Below are positions 62,761 to 64,000 of a stretch of 64,000 nucleotides of DNA, piece by piece. Both the position numbers and the translations under genes were made by a program. The stretch comes from Pelagibius sp. (GTDB lineage: Bacteria; Pseudomonadota; Alphaproteobacteria; Kiloniellales; Kiloniellaceae), in NCBI RefSeq assembly GCF_028281305.1, contig NZ_JANQKD010000011.1, positions 1-64,000 on the forward strand. Direction: 5' to 3'. The notes under the pieces are model-generated. The model was not told where the DNA came from. It made no database searches and saw only the letters and a list, made by a program, of their open reading frames with translations. Within the stretch, counting starts at the first letter, position 1, and each line of letters opens with the position of its first letter.

Positions 62761-64000
62761 ATGACGGATTCCCATAGCCTGAAGATGCTGGAGGCGCTGG
62801 AGCAGAAGGTGCTCTGGCTGTCCTCCTGGATGATCCACAACGCCAACCACCTGCGCCCCAAGACCGATGGGCTGAAGGTGGGCGGCCACCAGGCGTCCAG
62901 CGCCTCGCTGGTCACGCTCATGACGGCGCTTTATTTCCATGTGCTGCGGCCCGAGGACCGGGTGGCGGTGAAGCCCCATGCCAGCCCGGTCTTCCATGCC
63001 ATCCAGTATCTGCTGGGCAACCAGAGCCGGGAAAATCTCGAAACCTTCCGCGGCTTCGGCGGCGCGCAGTCCTACCCCTCGCGCACCAAGGACAGCGACG
63101 ATGTGGACTTCTCCACAGGCTCCGTCGGCCTCGGCGTCGCCATCACCTCCTTCGCCAGCATGGTGCAGGACTACGTGCGGCTGAAGGGCTGGTCCGCCGG
63201 TGCGAAGACGGCGCCTGAAGGGCGCATGGTGGCACTGGTGGGCGATGCGGAACTGGACGAGGGCAACATCTACGAAGCCCTGATGGAGGGCTGGAAGCAC
63301 GGCCTGCGCAACACCTGGTGGGTCATCGACTACAACCGCCAGAGCCTGGACGCGGTGGCGCGTGAGGGCCTTTACGGCCAGTTCGACAAGCTGTTCCGCT
63401 CCATGGGCTGGGAGGTGGTGACGATCAAGTACGGCCACCTGCTGCAGGCGGCCTTCGAGGAGCCCGGCGGGGAGGCGCTGCGCGACTGGATCGACCGTTG
63501 CCCCAATCAGCTCTACTCGGCGCTGACCTTTCAGGGTGGGGCGGCCTGGCGCAAACGCCTGCTGGACGATCTCGGCGACCCCAATGGCTCTGGGGGTCCA
63601 GTGACGGCGCTTATCGAGGCGCGCAGCGACGACGAACTGGCGCGGCTGATGACCAACCTGGGCGGCCACGATCTGCCGGCGGTGCTGGAGGCCTTCGCTG
63701 CCATCGACCACGACCGCCCGGTCTGCTTCATCGCCTACACGGTGAAGGGCTACGGCCTGCCGCTGGCCGGCCACAAGGACAACCACGCCGGCCTGATGAC
63801 GCCGCAGCAGATGGAGGCCTACCGCGCCGGCCTGGGCATTCGCGAAGGCCGGGAGTGGGAGCCCTTCGAGGCCATGACCCTGCCGCGGCCGGAGGTCGAA
63901 ACCTTCCTCAAGACGGTGCCCTTCAACGCCCGCGGCCGGCGCCGCTTCAAAGCCGCGCGGGTGCCGCTGCCGGAAGGCCTGACGGTTCCGGCGGGCGACG
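62761..64000 (+). CDS. AceE/transketolase-like thiamine-diphosphate E1 component (partial)
   Basis: The frame is open from ATG 62761 to the window end: 413 residues, C-terminus missing. The thiamine-diphosphate region reads GDAELDEGN then IYEALMEGWKHGLRNTWWVI, parallel to AceE GDGEMDEPE. SSWMIHNANHLR, FHAIQYLLGNQ and FIAYTVKGYGLPLAGHKDNH are also of the homodimeric E1/transketolase type. It may oxidatively decarboxylate a 2-oxo acid. A pairing of Lrp-type regulator and E1-type enzyme is known for mdeR-mdeB in Pseudomonas putida; equivalence here is only a suggestion. Confidence 0.8.
   Translation, partial: MTDSHSLKMLEALEQKVLWLSSWMIHNANHLRPKTDGLKVGGHQASSASLVTLMTALYFHVLRPEDRVAVKPHASPVFHAIQYLLGNQSRENLETFRGFGGAQSYPSRTKDSDDVDFSTGSVGLGVAITSFASMVQDYVRLKGWSAGAKTAPEGRMVALVGDAELDEGNIYEALMEGWKHGLRNTWWVIDYNRQSLDAVAREGLYGQFDKLFRSMGWEVVTIKYGHLLQAAFEEPGGEALRDWIDRCPNQLYSALTFQGGAAWRKRLLDDLGDPNGSGGPVTALIEARSDDELARLMTNLGGHDLPAVLEAFAAIDHDRPVCFIAYTVKGYGLPLAGHKDNHAGLMTPQQMEAYRAGLGIREGREWEPFEAMTLPRPEVETFLKTVPFNARGRRRFKAARVPLPEGLTVPAGD

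Overview
The window is a GC-rich alphaproteobacterial chromosome segment. Its gene content points to a Rhodospirillales-like lineage in the broad sense: fliX, CckA, an IalB-family protein, the alphaproteobacterial form of DksA, and a divergent fliX/flgI arrangement with CtrA-type and sigma-54-type sites. Species cannot be named from sequence alone. I saw no insertion sequence, prophage, CRISPR array, tRNA or rRNA.

Layout. (1) 1-6069: late flagellar genes, namely the flagellin 3' end, flaG, fliD, fliS, a TPR/glycosyltransferase-like protein and fliW (minus strand). (2) 6126-11009, minus strand: flgI, rod-binding flgJ, a flgN-like chaperone, flgK and flgL, facing fliX. (3) 11815-13491: dksA and a secreted PrcB-like protein interrupt the cluster. 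(4) 13626-17000, minus strand: flgF, flgG, flgA, flgH behind a full-consensus sigma-54 promoter. (5) 17307-26415, plus strand: fliL, fliM, a membrane-anchored coiled-coil gene, motE, cheY, cheZ, two MotB-like genes in tandem and a 1173-residue periplasmic AMIN-like/TPR gene. (6) 26956-29372, minus strand: fliP, fliO, a small helical protein, flhX and csrA. (7) 29534-32987, plus strand: flgB, flgC, fliE, fliQ, fliR, flhB. (8) 33228-44397: the cell-cycle kinase gene cckA, then housekeeping genes recA, an ialB-like gene, alaS, mscS, a cyclophilin gene, icd and a LOG-family gene. (9) 44643-49888: cytochrome c', a di-haem cytochrome c, a LysM protein, psd and pssA. (10) 49946-57915: an RND efflux pair, a PadR regulator, an orphan FlgC-like protein and a NIT-domain chemoreceptor. 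(11) 58204-64000: small proteins, an SsuABC/NMT1-type ABC importer, an Lrp-family regulator and the start of an AceE/transketolase-like E1 gene.

How the genes work together. Rod, ring, hook-filament junction, cap, export-gate, switch and stator-accessory parts are here. FlhA, FlgD, FlgE, FliF, FliG, FliI, FliK, MotA and most of the flagellin gene are not. CtrA-like boxes (TTAA-N7-TTAA, one exact and several with one mismatch) precede fliX, fliL, flgB and flhX, and sigma-54 elements precede flgF and flgI. This implies a Caulobacter-like hierarchy, with CckA, the top kinase of the CtrA pathway, encoded directly downstream of flhB.

The strongest candidate for something not well described is the tightly packed cheZ / MotB-like / MotB / AMIN-TPR block (20776-26415). 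Its first MotB-like protein has lost the proton-carrying Asp, and its last gene encodes a very large periplasmic repeat protein. Other leads are the candidate flagellin glycosyltransferase, FlhX, the orphan FlgC-like protein, a duplicated operator beside the Lrp gene, a cluster of TGCAAC hexamers, and a recurring 15-bp tandem-duplication habit.
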